In this document: in pieces, positions 44,184-55,985 of the stretch
Layout: each line of letters begins with the position of its first letter
Numbering within the stretch: position 1 is the stretch's first letter
Assembly (NCBI RefSeq): GCF_036588685.1
Contig: NC_086384.1
Coordinates: 50,609,973 to 50,673,972 of the forward strand
DNA from: Mytilus trossulus
Taxonomy: Eukaryota; Mollusca; Bivalvia; Mytilida; Mytilidae
Direction of reading: 5' to 3'
Length of the DNA stretch: 64,000 nt
The notes under the pieces: generated by a model
What the model saw: the letters and a program-made list of their open reading frames with translations, nothing else
Told to the model about the DNA's origin: nothing
Database searches by the model: none
Program-made: the position numbers and the translations under genes

Positions 44184-44910
44184 TTAAGGTTCCACTAAAG
44201 TCAAAATATAGGACACTTCATAAACATATAAACTTTGCCTGTATTTTTCAACCTATTAGGAATAAAGTCATAAACTATGAGAACATATGTTCATTTAAAC
44301 ATACTTTACATATACACACTGTATAAATTGTAAATAAACTTGAAATTGTTATGTTGTGGCCAAACCGGTTCTTGGGGTGAACACTAAATTTTCAAAAAAA
44401 TCTGGAGGCCTGCAAGAAGACTTAATTTGCTTAAAATTGGTATGGACGAATACTATAACATGTAATGCAGGGCAAGCGGATGTTGATTTTTTATAAAATG
44501 TATTGATTTTCGAGTTTCAGTTAATTTCATGTATCTCAGTGAACGAATATCGAAGGTACAATACAGAAATTGGACAAATATGCCATTAAAACATATGTCT
44601 GTGACAATCAACATCCGCTTGCCCTGCATTACATGTAATAGTATTCGTCCATAACAATTTTAAGCAAATTAAGTCGTCTTGCAGGCCTCCAGATTTTTTT
44701 GAAAATTTAGTGTTCACCCCAAGAACCGGTTTGGCCACAACATAACAATTTCAAGTTTATTTACAATTTACACAATGTGTATATATAAAGTATGTTTAAA
44801 TGAACATATGTTCTCATAGTTTATGACTTTATTCATTTTAGGTTGAAAAATACAGGCAAAATTTAGATGTTTATGAAGTGTCCTATATTTTGACTTTAGT
44901 GGAACCTTAA
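44184..44910. mobile_element. TTAA-flanked foldback element with ~310-bp arms
   Basis: Starts TTAAGGTTCCACTAAAGTC at 44184 and ends GACTTTAGTGGAACCTTAA at 44910. The two arms (~44184-44495 and ~44600-44910) are reverse complements with only scattered differences, separated by ~100 bases. TTAA at both ends fits a piggyBac-type target duplication, though the terminal bases GGTTCC are not the textbook CCC start. Non-coding. Confidence 0.85.
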
Positions 44911-46120
44911 TGAATGGCTATTATCTATAAGTCAAAAATTAGTTTTATGGTTAAATAAAATAAGTAAATTATTGCCATTCATTATAAAAAAAATTCTGTC
45001 AAAAATAAGGGTAAAAGGACTTTTTATATTAACAATAACAATAACAACGTACACACATGTTGGCGTATGAATACACAACGACGGAGTGGGCGTATCGCCA
45101 TCAAAATTGACAACATTGAAAATAAAACTAATAATTTTAACCAATCAGAAAACAGTAAAACACCAAATTTATTTATATTGATATGATGTAAATTTATAAA
45201 AGATTCACACGGAAATCTTGCACAAGTCTATTGTTCTTTAAAGATATTAAACACATTTTTGATACGTCTCACACCTATAGCTAAGTAAAGATTCATAAGT
45301 ATTCATATCGGTAAGTTATGCAATATTTTTCAAAGTTCATGTCTAGTCTGATAAGAGATCAACACTACTGTTTTAGTGTAGGTAAATGCATCCTTTTCAG
45401 GATACAATATATCTCTGAAGACAATATGATATTGACAAAACTAACATTTGCACTTTTGAAAGAGCCAATTAAATCAAACATGACAACTTCATGCACTAAT
45501 TTCATTTTATCACAGTCAAAATAATCAACTAAAACCAGCAGCTTTTGTTAATTGCTGAAAATGTATGATAATCTGGATATTGTTAAAATAAATGAGTGAT
45601 ATTTTCTACTTCCTTGTAGTTAAAAAATACAATAATTTGCTATTTAAAAATCAAGATCTATTTATATAATTATGTAATTGAAACTGACAAAAGTTGAAGT
45701 TTTAAACAAACGATAAAATCAAAATAGGTAAAATTCAAGTATATTGACAATAATTATTATGTGTGAACAAAACAAACATACCTTATTGGTTAAATGTCAA
45801 AAATAGGGGTAAAGCAGTACACATTTTGGTGTTAAAATAGTCATCCTTATAAACAAATAATTATATCAACAAACAAACTGGCATTTTACAAAGCACATAG
45901 AGAAATGAAGGAGACGAGAATACACAAAATGATATCAACACAACAACAAATGGAGGTATACACAAGTACCGTGCCACACCAAAAGGATATTATGAAAATG
46001 TAAAGTTAATTATCAAAAAAATAAATATTGAAAGAACATTATAACACGTTATCAAAATGATAGTCAACGTCAGTACCTAGAATCTATTAATCATGTTAAT
46101 AAAATATTGAGTTAAAATTT
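44911..46120. other. Intergenic DNA, nothing recognised
   Basis: AT-rich sequence between the foldback element and the 3' flank of gene C. Short open frames (e.g. 45318-45524) have no recognisable features. Confidence 0.4.
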
Positions 46121-46345
46121 TAGTTAATTTTAATAACCCAAATTAAAGCTAACGTTTTAACTTAACAATAAAGAAATCTATTGTCATTATCTGCCATATT
46201 CTTAACCCACTGTTTAATATAAATATATTAGTTAATTATAAAAACCCAAATTAAAGCTAACGTTTTAACTTAACAATAAAGAAATATATTGTCATTATCT
46301 GCCATATTCTAAACACACTCAGTCTGTTTAATATAAATATAGTCA
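46121..46345. repeat. ~108-bp tandem duplication in the 3' flank of gene C
   Basis: CCCAAATTAAAGCTAACGTT, with its flanks through GTCATTATCTGCCATATTCT, occurs at ~46138 and ~46247. The second copy has a few extra bases (CACTCAGT). Confidence 0.85.
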
Positions 46346-46501
46346 ATGTTAAATTATACTGAGTGCATTTTAAAGTCCGTAAACTACAATTGACCAAACA
46401 TCTATAACTTCAATCCTCTTAATAACATTTAAAACCGATTTGGAATCAAATTATGATGGGGAACTATGTGTGTTCCAGTCTTGTATAATTTAGCATGACA
46501 T

Positions 46502-46876
46502 TTATAAGGGTTCATTTACACTGTTATTATAATTTGACTCCGCATTGATACTTTGTAAAATTTCTTCATAACCGCGTCTTCTACAGCATATTTTGTTCCA
46601 CAGCAGTTGTCTAGTTCTTTTGTCAGCAATGCAAAATAAGAGAAACGTAAAAAATGCCTTCGAACTGTCACCAAAACTTTCTAGATGCAATAGTGCAAAA
46701 TTTATGCCAGCGTAAGGTTTGTCGTTTGAAAAATTTCCAGACACAAATAAAAAGAAGCGCACTGTCCCCCAGATCCGGAGAAGATATCCGATCAACCACA
46801 AGTAAAGGTAGTTTTCATCTTCAGCCCTCAGTCGAAGAGAGACGTCGTTAAATCGGCGTTGATTGAATCTTGTTTT
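46502..46876 (-). CDS. Gene C exon 3 (TM6, TM7, C-tail)
   Basis: Starts KTRFNQRRFN after ATGTTTCAG and ends with a stop at 46502-46504. Confidence 0.88.
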   Translation of the reverse strand, partial: KTRFNQRRFNDVSLRLRAEDENYLYLWLIGYLLRIWGTVRFFLFVSGNFSNDKPYAGINFALLHLESFGDSSKAFFTFLLFCIADKRTRQLLWNKICCRRRGYEEILQSINAESNYNNSVNEPL

Positions 46877-49800
46877 CTGAAACATAAAGTAAAATGCTGA
46901 TCTATTAAAAAAGAGGATATACTGAAAAAAGCTTTAAGAAAGATAATTTGCATAGCGGTCATTTTGCTTTATCATGACGGCAGCAATTACAATAGGATTA
47001 TATATGCCCCTTAAATAAAAATGAAAATATGTCAATACCTTTGTCGAATGAACAATTTATTCGCATGTAGGTGAATTGTTCATGTTTTCGGCTTCTGTCC
47101 GTGTACAAATGGACATTGTCGAATCTGAAATCTTTCGGCTTTTTCAGTTTCAAAATCGGAAGCGTAACTATAGTATAATTGCTATATAAGATCATATAAA
47201 ATGACGGAAATCGTATAATAGTATTAATAAAAACAGAAATAAATATGCCTGAAGATATTGTTAATGATTTTTTCGCATATAGGGAAACACCTTGTAGGTT
47301 GAATTTTAAAGTCAAATATCTTTTAACTTACTTGTGTCTTAAGTTTTCGTCCAAATTCTTTTAAAACCATGATGTTGTTAACCTTCCCATTTCGTAAAAA
47401 GTCAAATTTTTAGCATTTTCCCACAGAATTAAACACATGTTTTGTAAATTTTCGACAAAGGAAGGTTTTTAAGATACATTAGTTTTAGATACATGACGGA
47501 AAAGGACTTGGTCGGTGAATGTTCTCTAACCGGATTCAATTCAAGTTAGAATCAGAACATATTGGTATGATAAGGGGCAATTGAAATTACGCCAAATCAT
47601 GACCTAGAATATTTTGAATATATTACATTCAAATATAACAGACTAGTTAAATATATAGTTTGTACAATGTAGTAGGTAACAATGCAATCATGGTAATTTC
47701 ATAGTCATTGCACAGTCTCGCAAGTGAGTTTCATGACCGTTCCGTGTGGAAGGTTATTATGTGTATTCAAAAAAATGTTTTTTACAAACCTATCAGAAAC
47801 AGGTATGCAATTTTTGGGTAGATTTATCACACAAAAACATTCAAAAAACTTCACAATCACCGCATTTCGTGAAAATGTTGTCATTTTGGTAAATATTTAG
47901 TGCAAGCAAGTAAGTGTTTTTAATGGTTTAACATTTTGTTCGTTTGTTTATGTTTAAATAGTTTGAAAATTCGATTGTTTAAGATTCAATAAAATTAGTG
48001 AAGTAAGTTGGACACTGATTATTAAAGAAATCATTTAATAGTCGTTAAGTAGTCCTTTAATTGACACCAGATGCCAATTTGAATATGCAATTTGATATTT
48101 CACACTAGGATGGCTATATAACTGGTAAAACAGCTAAGTCAACTGAAAGTCAAACGATGATACCCGAGCCATACACACGATGACCTTGCGAAGATTAAGA
48201 TGACAACCACGAAACCACACAAACGTCGGTCTCAAAAAAGACAAAATGAAGACATGAATTCAATTAACCCGAAAATTAAACCTACGCAAGACCTTTCGGC
48301 AATCTTTGGACATGCCAAAGATTTTACTAACGCACTATACTTACTGTGTGCTTGAGTCGGGGAAACTGAGAAACATAACCGATGGTCATATTATGTCAGC
48401 GATGTTTACTAAGTATTGTGATCAGATCAGATTTTGAAGATATCCTTTATCTTTTGTCTATCTGGTATAAATTTTGAGACAGTGTAATGACACAATTATA
48501 ACAGTTACACTTATCCCCCAAATGAAAGTTTGATAATCAATTATTTTAAAAAGATTGAACCTGAATTACAGGCGCGGATACGGCCATTTTAAAAGGGACG
48601 TTTCAACTCCAGAAGCACATGAAATGTTCACATTACAGCCAGTTTAAAAGGAATGTTTCAACCCCAGAAGCACCATGAAATGTTCGCATTATGAAATAAT
48701 ACGGATTTTTTCAACCCAAAGGACATTCTTGGATCTGTCAAAAAATAATTGTTTATTATGCATACCTGACGCCACATATATCCTTTCAGAAATAAAAACA
48801 TTATACATGTCACAAAATACGAAACTAACTCCCATCCTATACCAGATATAATCATCCATGTTATCTGATCGCTCTTTGACAAAGACGACTTAATCCAACA
48901 CCAGGTACCAGTGAAATCTCCACCTAAAACTTCACATTTGGCTGCTGCTATTGCTATCGAAACTACAAGTAAAGAGACTCGGATAATGCCTGATAAAAGT
49001 TATAAATAAATTCGGGAAAATAAATAATGGTTTAAAAAACTCTGTAATACCAACATCATAATTCTAGTACATGCGCCTTGAACTTAATATTCACATTCGA
49101 ACATATATATGTGCATTTATTTTAATTTAAAAAATCAATCAAGGTATTTTTTTTTTTTCGATTTATTAGTTTGACTGTCCCTCTGGTATTTCTCGTCCCT
49201 CTTTTATAAATGTCTTGTTTGAATTCCTTTATATTCTTTTTATTTCAATTTTTTTATAGCTGACTATGCGGTATGGGCTTTGCTCATTGTTGAATGCCGA
49301 ACGGTGACATATATTTTTTGTCTTATCTATCACAATGGGTCTGGTGTAGAGTTGTCCCAATGGCAATCATTTTACATTCTCAAATTATAAAGGTATCACT
49401 AAATTGTATTTACTTTGGAACTTATTTAAGTCTTTATGATATGGAAACTATATTGTGAAAAGAAAAATACTTTTACTTTGCGAAGGAAAAGTAAAAAACA
49501 GATCAAAGAAAAGAACACATTCCTAAAAACGTAAATACACAAATTTATAATTTCAGGACGCAATTTACACAAAATGTTACAGTACGGAAAAAAAGCTATA
49601 ATTATCAAAAGCAGCAGGTACTAATTTGCAAGTTTGGAAGTATCGTACCAATGACCTCCCGCATTCAGGTCAAGCACGTAGCTCCGAGACTAAAGGGGCG
49701 GTAAATATATACTTACGAGGAAGAATCCAACACACTGAATGACAGAATATTTTCACCTTCCACGACCATGTCCCATGTCTACAATAAACCAAGGCAACAC

Positions 49801-50230
49801 ATAGATGTATGGCAATTGCTGTGTTCCAGCAAAATGACCACATAGATCCTGTTGTTCGTATGAAACTCTGAACAACACAAACATTATCACTCACCAGTTC
49901 TTCGTCAGAAAACGTATATAATCTAGCAGAAATACTATAAATAGGTGTCCTGCCGTAAATAGCAATAAATCGTATAGTTCCAATAAAGTTTCCGATGGCA
50001 ACTACTAAATCCGAAACAGTTAAATATATAAGCAGCCGTCTCGTTTCATTTTCAGGCCGTAAACTGTCAACGACGCAATAAGCCGTAAAAATAAATATGG
50101 ATCCCAAAAATGACAACGTGCAAGCAATGATGGTCAAAGAAATATCCGCAGCAAATACAGCCAAAAGATTAGCATGTTCGGTATCATTGGACGTCGGAAT
50201 CCTCGTTGCATTAATTGTCACATTCTCCAT
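46502..50230 (-). CDS. GPR157-like seven-transmembrane receptor, gene C (three exons)
   Basis: The exons are 50230-49717, 48962-48766 and 46876-46502 (514, 197 and 375 nt), giving 361 residues without stops and the same intron phases as A and B (1 and 0). I chose the ATG giving MENVTINATRIP because it aligns with gene B's start; the frame is open 33 codons further upstream. TM2 holds RRLLIYLTVSDLVVAIGN and TM3 begins at VCVVQSF with SMWSFCWNTAIAIHL. ECL2 is shortened by three codons (GDFTGTWCW). TM5 has SGIGWELVSYF, so the Lys of GKGWE is Ile here. TM6 is YLLRIWGTVRFF and TM7 FGDSSKAFFTFLLFC. Compared with B, ECL1 has seven extra residues (SARLYTF region) and the C-tail is longer (ESNYNNSVNEPL). 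It is expected at the plasma or ciliary membrane. Ligand unknown. Confidence 0.87.
46877..48765. other. Gene C intron 2
   Basis: Mostly unassigned AT-rich DNA. A ~62-bp tandem duplication (TTTCAACYCCAGAAGCACATGAAATGTTC) lies at ~48600-48690. Confidence 0.5.
48766..48962 (-). CDS. Gene C exon 2 (TM4 end, ECL2, TM5)
   Basis: 197 nt, nine fewer than in A and B, which keeps phase 1 to 0. Encodes SIAIAAAKCEVLGGD to KGYMWRQ. Confidence 0.86.
48963..49716. other. Gene C intron 1 with repeat fragments
   Basis: Contains a 40-base piece of the Penelope-type tail (49165-49209, +) and a copy of the 35930 family (49250-49390, +). Confidence 0.55.
49717..50230 (-). CDS. Gene C exon 1 (TM1-TM4)
   Basis: Starts MENVTINAT and ends at the GTAAGT donor read from ACTTAC at 49711-49716. 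Confidence 0.88.
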
Positions 50231-50509
50231 TAGTTTTTTCATCTGCCCAGAAAATATTCTTGTCGCGTAATTATTAGTCACACATTTTAGAAAACATTTA
50301 AACTCATGGAATCTCACAATTGCACACAAACTTTAATAAAGTTAAAAGGTTATACTATGTAAAGTACAATGATAATTAGTATGTTATTGTTAGTAGACAT
50401 AATGTCGACAGTTACGTATATATATTGAAATTCGTTTCATCACATGGTGTACTCCCACGTGATAGCTAAACGATCAATATGTGTGTTAATGTGACCTTGT
50501 AATCTAAAT

Positions 50510-50620
50510 ATTTTTTTTTTATCATAGGACAATTTAAGGAAACCCATGTTTCTAAATACTCAAGTGTATGGTGTTAAGTGGTATATTACACACAAGTCTA
50601 TTTTAGTGCAAATAAAATCA
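50510..50620 (-). promoter_or_regulatory. Upstream block of gene C conserved with gene B
   Basis: On the minus strand it reads TGCACTAAAATAG..CTTGTGTGTAATATACCACTTAAC..CACTTGAGTATTTAGAAACATG..TTTCCTTAAATTGTCCTATGA. It lies the same distance from the ATG as its match at 28393-28490. Confidence 0.6.
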
Positions 50621-50741
50621 TTTGTAGTTACAGATCGTTTCACCACGACCACTAGAATATGACGTGTGGTTTAGAATTGTAAATTTAATTCTTTTTTTTT
50701 CAGGGCGAAAAAAAATATGGCAAAACTTATTGATCGAAAAT

Positions 50742-50925
50742 AAACTGACAACATCATGACTAAAAATGAAGACATAAACCGACAAAAAATAATACACAAG
50801 ACACGACATAGGAAACTAAAGACTTAGCAATACGACCCTCCCCCCCCCAAAAAAAAAAAAACTTGGTGTGATATCAAGTGCTCCAGAAGGGTACACATGT
50901 CCTGCTTCACATATGGCACCCGAGA
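50742..50925 (-). mobile_element. Degraded Penelope-type 3' tail
   Basis: Shares AAACTGACAAC.TCATG.CTAAAAATGA and the GGCACCCG end with 31373-31785. It contains a C then A homopolymer (50839-50861). It lies ~500 bases upstream of gene C. Confidence 0.6.
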
Positions 50926-51749
50926 ACATGATAATGAAAATTCAGAAATTAATGCTAATTTTTTTATTATTGAGAATAAAACGATCATGTGAGTATCGCA
51001 ATAAAAAAAAAGCATTCTGATATCTAATATCAATATATGTACGGAGGTTTTCCTGTAATCACAATAATCATTCTCGCAATTTTTTTACATTACAAAAAAA
51101 TAGCAATAATAAATTCACGCAATAATTTCAGAATTTCCAGTAATGTGATATGAAAATAAACCCTGTTTTTTTCAAACGACCCGCTCATTCGGATTTTTAA
51201 AGAGTAAGTTCACAAGGTAACATACCACAAGAAGACATGCCAACCAACCCAGACACATTATTAGACTGAGGGTGGACCTTTCATTACCATTATTCCTATA
51301 TGTCGCATGCTTTCCGGAGAATCAAGAAATACCAATTTTTAAGATAGTTTTGTTTAATTTAGACGTTTTTTTATGTTATCCACGACCTCCCACAATTGAG
51401 GCAAACATGTTATGTCATCAATGTCCGTGACGTTTGTACTTGATTCGGCCTTTTAATCTAAACATTCGACCATCACTAATAAGTTTTGTTGACGACATGC
51501 GGATCTATCGTACACAATTGTTAGCTTTATTTCTATGATGAGTTTTATAACGCTACAACGAGGCGGTTGTATGGTAAAGGAATATGGTCACGCTAACTTC
51601 ATCAGTCAAACAGTAGGACTGTAGCTAATGGGATGTATATATTTGTAGCCATGTCTTGTTGAAACGGGGACGTTGATTTTGATGCGTCGCGAAAAATTAA
51701 TATGCATGTTGGTGTGGAGAGGGGGTAACATGCCTTCTGTAATATTTAA
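50926..51749. other. Intergenic DNA, nothing coding recognised
   Basis: No supported gene. AT-rich with poly-A/T runs. Confidence 0.4.
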
Positions 51750-52333
51750 ATTAAGGGCATATCTAACAGTTTCAGGGACGGTTATAACAAACGTAAACTT
51801 CGTCTATTGTTTCCCGTAATTTAACGTTGTTTGAACGACGTCAGAACGGAATCACCATTGGAATTGCTATGGCCGTCTGGAAAGGGAGGGTTCTTTCATC
51901 AAAGGAAAGAGCACGGCGGGAAAAAACTCATATAAAATATTAACAGAAATTAGAACTCAAATCTTTAAAGATATTTTTGTCCTCTTGGTGTATCATAATT
52001 GATATGCAATTATCTTGATCATTATAGACCATACTCACTCAAGTTACCGTTTTATTGAAATTATCGTCAATACATGCAGTACGGAACAACGAGAACAAAT
52101 GCGTAATGATTTATTATTGAATTATAATGCAAATTGTAATTAATCCTTTACCAAACTTTTTTTTACTTCAAAATTCCAAAAAATTTTAATTTTCAGCAGC
52201 ATTTTTTGCAAAAACGAAATCGACGACATATATTTGTTTTGGCAAAATTTGATTCTCTGTCAATTGAAGAATAAAATATCTTAAAGAGAAAAAATTCTCA
52301 CCGTCAGAAAGAAACTGTTGGATATGCCCTTAA
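51750..52333. mobile_element. TTAA-flanked MITE with ~18-bp TIRs
   Basis: The left end TTAAGGGCATATCTAACAGT..TTC and right end GAA..ACTGTTGGATATGCCCTTAA are inverted with one mismatch over ~18 bases. TTAA flanks both sides (51750-51753 and 52330-52333). The interior (~550 bp) has no coding sequence. It fits a piggyBac-type non-autonomous element. Confidence 0.8.
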
Positions 52334-53485
52334 AATACTCGTATAGCTCTTCCACTGTATCGGTACTTATACATCCTCGGATTGCAAATGTTTGGCTTTA
52401 AGCGATTCCTAGTGAAGGTAAATTCAGAAAAGCGCTTCGGGTGCATGAATTTATTAAACGTGTTATTTTCAATTTTTTACATCACTGGTCGATACATTTG
52501 CTGGTGGACTATCAGTTCCCGGTGGTATCATCAGCACAGAAGTCAGTAGTTCGATACTGTCATGATTTATAACAAACCTTTCTAAAATTGTCTGTTTATA
52601 GATTTTGAAATTATAAAAAAAAATAAGGTTTCAACTTCCTCAGGCAAAGTTGACTTTGGCTATTTGTTTTAGGTATTTTTGTCATAAAACTCTTCAACTG
52701 TTTCGGTACTTAAACATCCCTTTGATTTCAAATGTTTGGCTTTAAGCGTTCCCGATAAAGATCAATCTAGTAAAGCTCTGCGGACCCATGCAATTGTTAA
52801 ACGTGTTGTTTTTATTATTTTTAAATACTAATATATCAATTTTAATTTGTAAGATGCTAATCAATTCATATCCTGTATCATGTGTGTCCTTTCAGAAAGG
52901 GCCATAAAGTAAAGATACTCGTCTCTTGTTGACGTCCAGAGTAAGTGTGTTACTCAGTATATACGAAATGGTCTTTGGTTGAAAAAAGGGGGAAATACCA
53001 AAATGGTCATGAAAATCTCAAAAGGTCGTTTCATGGCAAAACAACAACAACAAAGAGCACAAAAAGACACAATAGTACATATAAAACTTAACACTGAGTA
53101 ACATGCGTCGTACTAAAAACAGTGTTAATCCAACAAGACAAGTGCATTGGAAAGGTATCAGTTATTAATAAAATCACAGGTTTTAGTACATATAACAACA
53201 GGAAGTACTTTCACTTAATTTTGAAGACAAGAAATGAGAAATTATAAGCAGATCATACCAAAGCTCAAATATTGTCTTTTTAGTTATGGTTGATATAATG
53301 GGTTATAAATAAGGTTTCAAGCCCGTCAGTCAAAGTTGGCATTAGAAGGCTTTCGCTATTATTTTATGTCATACCTCATCAACTGTTGCGACTTTGTTCA
53401 TCATTGGCTTTCAAATATTTTAATTTGAGAGTCTGCATGAAGGTAAATCCAGAAAAGCGCTTTTGACGTCTTAAATTTACAATTT
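52334..53485 (+). repeat. Dispersed repeat, three degenerate internal copies
   Basis: A theme of CTCTTC.ACTGT.TCGGTACTTA, AAATGTTTGGCTTTAAGCG and GCATG.AATT.TTAAACGTG occurs at ~52345, ~52690 and ~53375. It belongs with the ACGCGTCTGGCG family at 33130, whose other half is GGTGGACTATCAGTTCC. Confidence 0.65.
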
Positions 53486-53997
53486 GATGTTTTCTCAATG
53501 CCGAAATCGTGAAAATGGAAAAGCCTAAGCAAAAATACATGATTGAGAAACGAAGTTGTAATGCAGTACAACGACGATAGTATGAAAAGTTCAAACGTTG
53601 TGATCGGTCAATATAGCCAAAGTATGACGTCGCATAATTTTTACATGGTATCATAAGATATGAAAAGTAAAGTATTAAAGTAATCAGAAATATTTCTTTA
53701 TAATTGTTTGAGTAAGGTTGTGTGGTTTAGTCCGGTTCAACTTATTCATTTATACTTTTTAACATTATTGTTTTGACACACATTTCCTGTTTCATTGAAT
53801 ATAAAATGAAGAAGTGCTTATTTTTAATTGTATAAAAATGTTAATAAACTAATGGCGATATGTTCGCATAATATAGAAAAAATCCCCCGTCATACTCACA
53901 GGATGTATTACTTACCTCAATATTTGCTTTGAGTGTATTTTACAAATAGTCATCGGTTGTCAGATGTAATAAGACAATTACAGACTGATTTGTCATC
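53486..53997. other. Intergenic DNA, nothing recognised
   Basis: AT-rich. No supported gene. Confidence 0.4.
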
Positions 53998-54182
53998 TAC
54001 AGTCGATTCATTTATATTCGTGGATAACAGAAAACATGCCTTTTCGTGGATAGGTTATGCCAAAGGTTGAATACAACCTGATAGAAAAATTCTAATTCAT
54101 TGAGCATTAAAGTTCGTTGATCACCTGTACCCACGAAAACGACGAATGTTGGTATCCAACGAATAATAATGAATCAACAGTA
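53998..54182. mobile_element. MITE (third copy of the TACCAATTTTCGTGG family)
   Basis: Left GATTCATTTATATTCGTGGA, right GGTATCCAACGAATAATAAT then GAATCAACAGTA. Confidence 0.65.
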
Positions 54183-55589
54183 GTTTTAAAATCTTATCTT
54201 TTCAAAATACATAACAGAAAGCTTTTAAAAGTTTGGATGTTGAAACCATAACTGTTACAGCGTTTTTTTCTTCTTCTTTGAAATGCCAAACTGTCAGTTT
54301 AATTCTGTTATTTTAACTTTTAATACAGGTTATTCCCCTTAATAATAAACTTTGTGTTTTGTAAAGGCTAATAAAGGAGATGAAAGAATACGTTAATAAT
54401 ACAGTTACAATTAAAAAAAACACTACGGTTTGAAATTCAAGGGCTGTATCCGATTCTGCCATTTTCAGTTATTCGAGGGTATTATTCATTACGGTTCTTA
54501 TCGCGAAATCTGCAGGTAACTTATTTGAAGAAAAGAGATTGATGTATTGAATTTTATACGAGAGGTGAGAGGTTGAGCCAGCTACCGGTTTAACCCACCA
54601 TTGTTCTTCAGAAGAATATGTCTAAACGAAGTCAGGAATATGACAGTTGGGAACTCATGTGAAAAGCACAGATCAATATTCCCGAAAAATCGGACACAAG
54701 GAAATGTCCATCAAGCAATGATGTATGAATATTGCCTTTTCTTTTATTATATTTCGTCATTGAAATACTATAAAAATATTATTGATATAAAACAGCAGAC
54801 GATAAAAGTTTAAAGCACTTGCGAAATGCAGTTATAATACTTTATTTAATTAGAAGACTGTTCATTGGCTGATGAAAATCAACGAATAATATAAAATAAG
54901 AAATGGACTCAGACAACAAAAGTATTGATAATGAGCGTACTGTAGAGATTTTAAAACGTTTCACTGTCAAACAGCACTTTTAAAATAAATATTTGTGGAC
55001 AAGACGTGAAAAACGGTAAGAATATATCAATACAAAATGAAATATGTGTTAAAATTATCGATGGCAGATTATAATAGTTAATTTGGTTTTGTCTGAACTT
55101 TTCTTTTAACTAAAATTAATGTTTTCGTCATAAATTAAACTTGGCTTATTCAAAATAAATATGCAGAAATGTCGATTACAAATGATAGAGGCATGAATTT
55201 CAGCAGTAAACCTTCACTTTTTCTTTTACAATGACAGTTGTTTTCCGTTCATTTGATTTGATTGTGCCTGTTTGTTTTGTCATTTGATAAGTGACTTTCT
55301 TTTTTGAATTTTTCTTGAAGTTCTGTATTTTAGTTATTTTACTTTTTATCCAGCCATGTTTAAATCAGAATTTTTAGAATATTATAAATGTGAAAACTAT
55401 TCGTTTCTTTATCATTGCAAAAAGTACAGCAGGGTTGTAATCGCATTAATTCAGATTCGCATTTCCGATATATTTTTGATATAAATGAAGCGGGGATTTT
55501 TCTCAGTACCGCAAAAATAAAAATAGCATTTTGATCTTATACGACAAAATTGCAATATTATTTTTGTAATATAAATAATAATCTTTAAT
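54183..55589. other. Intergenic DNA with fragments of a dispersed repeat
   Basis: GCTACCGGTTTAACCCACCA (54582) and GTCAGGAATATGACAGTTG (54632), plus the segment at 55225-55345, match the element at 39720-39925, so one old copy seems split here. No genes. Confidence 0.5.
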
Positions 55590-55793
55590 TGTAAACCAAC
55601 TTTTTTCGCGACTTTTGCGAGAAGAAAAATAACGCGAATATAAATGATCACGAAAATGTTAAACTATGATCAGTCCTTATTGAACTACTTCAAGTAAATA
55701 TGAAAAATGCGAAATTTAATCGCCACGAAAATTGATAGAAAGGTCTTAACGCGAAATAAAGTATTCGCGAAAATTAGTTGGTTTACAGTATGT
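55590..55793. mobile_element. MITE with GTAAACCAACT TIRs
   Basis: Left TTGTAAACCAACTTTTTTCGCG, right CGCGAAAATTAGTTGGTTTAC followed by AGTA, are inverted partners. Several GCGAA/TTCGC motifs lie inside. About 200 bp, non-coding. Confidence 0.7.
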
Positions 55794-55864
55794 TATTTAA
55801 ACAAATGAAACATGTTAGTGGCAAAGCAAGCATATGCATGATCTTTATTTAGAGGAGAGGGTAA

Positions 55865-55985
55865 GGCGTCAGTTGAGAGTAGAGAAAGATACAGATTCCA
55901 GTCTCGCCCTTGGAGAAAGTGAGAATACAACAATACTCCTACATTGTTTTGTAGATTTTCTAGGCACTTTATAAGAACTTACTCT
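55865..55985 (+). mobile_element. SINE-like fragment
   Basis: GTAAGGCGTCAGTTGAGAGT, a B-box-like GATTCCAGTCTCGCC and TAGATTTTCTAGGCACTTT match the plus-strand SINE-like element at 13745-14030. Confidence 0.5.

Noticed and set aside
45318-45524. 68-codon frame MQYFSKFMSSLIRD
   Set aside because: No motif and not conserved with any paralogous segment in the window.
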